Source: Azonexus sp. (GTDB taxonomy: Bacteria > Pseudomonadota > Gammaproteobacteria > Burkholderiales > Rhodocyclaceae). Taken from it: a DNA stretch of 48,212 nucleotides. The notes under the pieces are model-generated. The model was given only the letters and a program-made list of their open reading frames with translations, did no database searches and was not told the DNA's origin. How positions within the stretch are numbered: position 1 is the stretch's first letter; every line of letters begins with the position of its first letter. The position numbers were made by a program, and so were the translations under genes. The stretch spans positions 1 through 48,212 of the forward strand of contig JAUYEI010000055.1 of the NCBI GenBank assembly GCA_030691385.1. Reading direction: 5' to 3'. Of the stretch, positions 44,932-48,212 are shown one piece after another.

Positions 44932-44968
44932 GCTACGGTCAACCGGGAAAAAGGGCCAAAAATGAAAC
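44932..44968 (-). repeat. Dispersed 40-bp repeat, copy H (dnaJ-binding protein gene)
   Basis: On the minus strand the core is TTTCCCGGTTGACCGT (44935-44950), with one change or added C, preceded by GTTTCATTTTTGGCCC. It directly follows the dnaJ terminator hairpin, so the T-rich part of the repeat may serve as its T-run. Confidence 0.82.
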
Positions 44969-45006
44969 AGCCCCGGTGTCCCGAAATTTTCGGGGAGGCC
45001 GGGGCT
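44960..45006 (-). terminator. Terminator after dnaJ
   Basis: AGCCCCGG (minus strand, 45006-44999) pairs with CCGGGGCT (44976-44969), enclosing a second stem of CCCGAAA/TTTCGGG (44980-44994). GTTTCATTTTT follows on the minus strand. It begins 20 bases after the dnaJ stop. Confidence 0.75.
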
Positions 45007-45025
45007 ACTTTGAATAGTTAAGTCA

Positions 45026-46147
45026 TTATTCGGCGAAGAAATCCTTGACCTTGTCCATCCACGACTTCGAGCGCGGGTTGTGCTTGGCGTTGTTGTCGCG
45101 GCTCGATTCTTCCAGTTCGCGCAGCAGTTCCTTCTGGTGATCGGTCAGGTTGACCGGCGTTTCGACGACGACGTGGCACATGAGGTCGCCATGGGTATGG
45201 CTGCGCACGCCCTTGATGCCCTTGCCGCGCAGGCGGAAGACGCGACCGGACTGGGTTTCGGCCGGAATCTTGATGGCCGCGGCGCCGTCCAGGGTCGGGA
45301 TTTCGATTTCGCCACCGAGCGCGGCGGCGGTGAAGGAAATCGGCATTTCGCAATGCAGGTCGTTGTGGTCGCGCGTGAATACAGGATGCTGCTTGAGGTG
45401 GATCTGCACATAGAGATCGCCCGGCGGGCCGCCATTCACACCATGCTCGCCTTCGCCGGACAGCCTGATGCGATCGCCTTCATCGACGCCGGCCGGAATC
45501 TTGACGGCCAGCGTCTTGTGTTGCTTGATGCGGCCGGCCCCGTCGCAGTGCTTGCACGGCTCGGCGATGAAGCGGCCGGTGCCGTGGCACTTGTGACAGG
45601 TCTGCTGGATCGAGAAAAAGCCTTGCTGCAGGCGAACCTGGCCGGAGCCGCCGCAGGTCGGGCAGGTTTTGGGCTGGGTGCCGGGCTTGGCGCCGGAGCC
45701 GTTGCACGGCTCGCAGACTTCCATGGTTGGAATGCGGATCTTGGTTTCCGTGCCGTGCGCTGCCTGTTCGAGCGTGATTTCGAGGTTGTAGCGCAGGTCG
45801 GCGCCGCGATAGATGTTGGAGCGACTGCCACCGCCGCCGCGACCGCCGAAAATCTCGTCGAAGATGCCGCCGAAGGCATCGGAGAAGCCGGCGCCGCCGC
45901 CACCGCCCATGCCGGCCTGCTGGTCAACCCCGGCGTGGCCGTACTGGTCGTAGGCCGAGCGTTTCTGGCCATCCGAGAGGATTTCGTAGGCTTCCTTGGC
46001 TTCCTTGAATTTCTCCTCGGCCGCCGGATTGTCCGGGTTACGGTCGGGGTGATGCTTCATGGCCAGCTTGCGGTAGGCCTTCTTGATTTCTTCATCGCTG
46101 GCATCGCGGTTGACGCCAAGGATTTCGTAAAAGTCGCGTTTTGACAT
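45026..46147 (-). CDS. dnaJ: Chaperone DnaJ
   Basis: The Hsp40 partner of DnaK, 373 residues. The J domain (about 4-70) has HPD in KHHPDRNP; a Gly-rich region (about 77-118, [29 protein letters not shown]) follows; four CxxCxGxG zinc repeats lie at about 145-210 ([32 protein letters not shown]); then the substrate-binding C-terminal domains. It is 96 bases after dnaK with two hairpins between. Confidence 0.98.
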   Translation of the reverse strand: MSKRDFYEILGVNRDASDEEIKKAYRKLAMKHHPDRNPDNPAAEEKFKEAKEAYEILSDGQKRSAYDQYGHAGVDQQAGMGGGGGAGFSDAFGGIFDEIFGGRGGGGSRSNIYRGADLRYNLEITLEQAAHGTETKIRIPTMEVCEPCNGSGAKPGTQPKTCPTCGGSGQVRLQQGFFSIQQTCHKCHGTGRFIAEPCKHCDGAGRIKQHKTLAVKIPAGVDEGDRIRLSGEGEHGVNGGPPGDLYVQIHLKQHPVFTRDHNDLHCEMPISFTAAALGGEIEIPTLDGAAAIKIPAETQSGRVFRLRGKGIKGVRSHTHGDLMCHVVVETPVNLTDHQKELLRELEESSRDNNAKHNPRSKSWMDKVKDFFAE

Positions 46148-46174
46148 GGCTGATTCCGACTGATGCTGTGCAAA

Positions 46175-46243
46175 GGCCGGATCGAGCGGCGCCAGGGCGT
46201 CCGCGTCGATCCGGCCACTTAAAACGGCGCTGCTGCGTCCGTT

Positions 46244-46248
<5 letters not shown>
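46175..46248 (-). promoter_or_regulatory. Two hairpins in the dnaK-dnaJ gap
   Basis: CTTAAAACGG/CCGTTTTAAG (46218-46227, 46239-46248) is a perfect 10-bp inverted repeat that includes the dnaK stop. GGCCGGATCGA/TCGATCCGGCC (46175-46185, 46206-46216) is a perfect 11-bp one. In the mRNA they are stacked one after the other before dnaJ. Neither has a T-run, so partial termination, RNA processing or mRNA stability are all possible. Confidence 0.65.
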
Positions 46249-48190
<1,942 letters not shown>

Positions 48191-48212
48191 GATTTACTCC
48201 TGTTCGGACCGC

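Noticed and set aside
45080..46144. 354-codon ORF antisense to dnaJ
   Set aside because: Shadow of the dnaJ glycine- and cysteine-rich parts; no start context or recognised motif.

Overview
The window (about 48 kb, GC-rich, almost fully coding) looks like chromosomal core DNA from a betaproteobacterium, most likely of the Rhodocyclales (Dechloromonas/Azospira-like). The reasons are the order leuB-asd-fimV-truA-trpFBA-accD-folC-dedD-cvpA-purF-metZ, a complete MSHA-type pilus cluster and the codon style. The genus is an inference; no rRNA or tRNA gene, prophage, integrase, transposase gene or CRISPR array was seen.

Layout. 1-15413 (+): end of leuB, asd, the polar organiser fimV, an EcfT/CbiQ-like membrane protein, truA, a tightly coupled trpF-trpB-trpA-accD-folC run, dedD, cvpA, purF and metZ. 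15598-16875 (+): a RhlE-type DEAD-box helicase. 17002-33995 (+): the MSHA pilus locus in the order mshE-G-F-B-A-C-D-O-P-Q and then mshI-(pilN-like)-J-K-L-M-N, followed by a DUF3334/CheX-like gene. 34783-41555 (-): an envelope and housekeeping run read from right to left: TPR lipoprotein-like/periplasmic protein, L,D-transpeptidase, two cyclophilins, lpxH, recQ, yjdF. 41661-43031 (+): cysS. 43032-43699: a non-coding inverted-repeat element. 43700-48190 (-): a branched-chain amino-acid type binding protein, dnaJ and dnaK.

How the genes work together. The MSHA block encodes a whole pilus machine: extension ATPase MshE with an N-terminal cyclic-di-GMP-type motif, platform MshG, alignment proteins MshI/PilN-like/J/K, secretin MshL, ATPase MshM, TPR protein MshN, pilins MshA/B, minor prepilins MshC/D/O/P and a large LamG-containing tip candidate MshQ. 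FimV is nearby.

Most unusual signal. A dispersed ~40-bp repeat (core TTTCCGGTTGACCGT) occurs at least eight times at gene boundaries in both orientations. In three cases it is translated: it encodes the prepilin leader region of MshO and of MshP, and it supplies the start codon of recQ. One copy sits in the centre of a ~575-bp element with 36-bp terminal inverted repeats, whose two arms carry hairpins with compensatory base changes.
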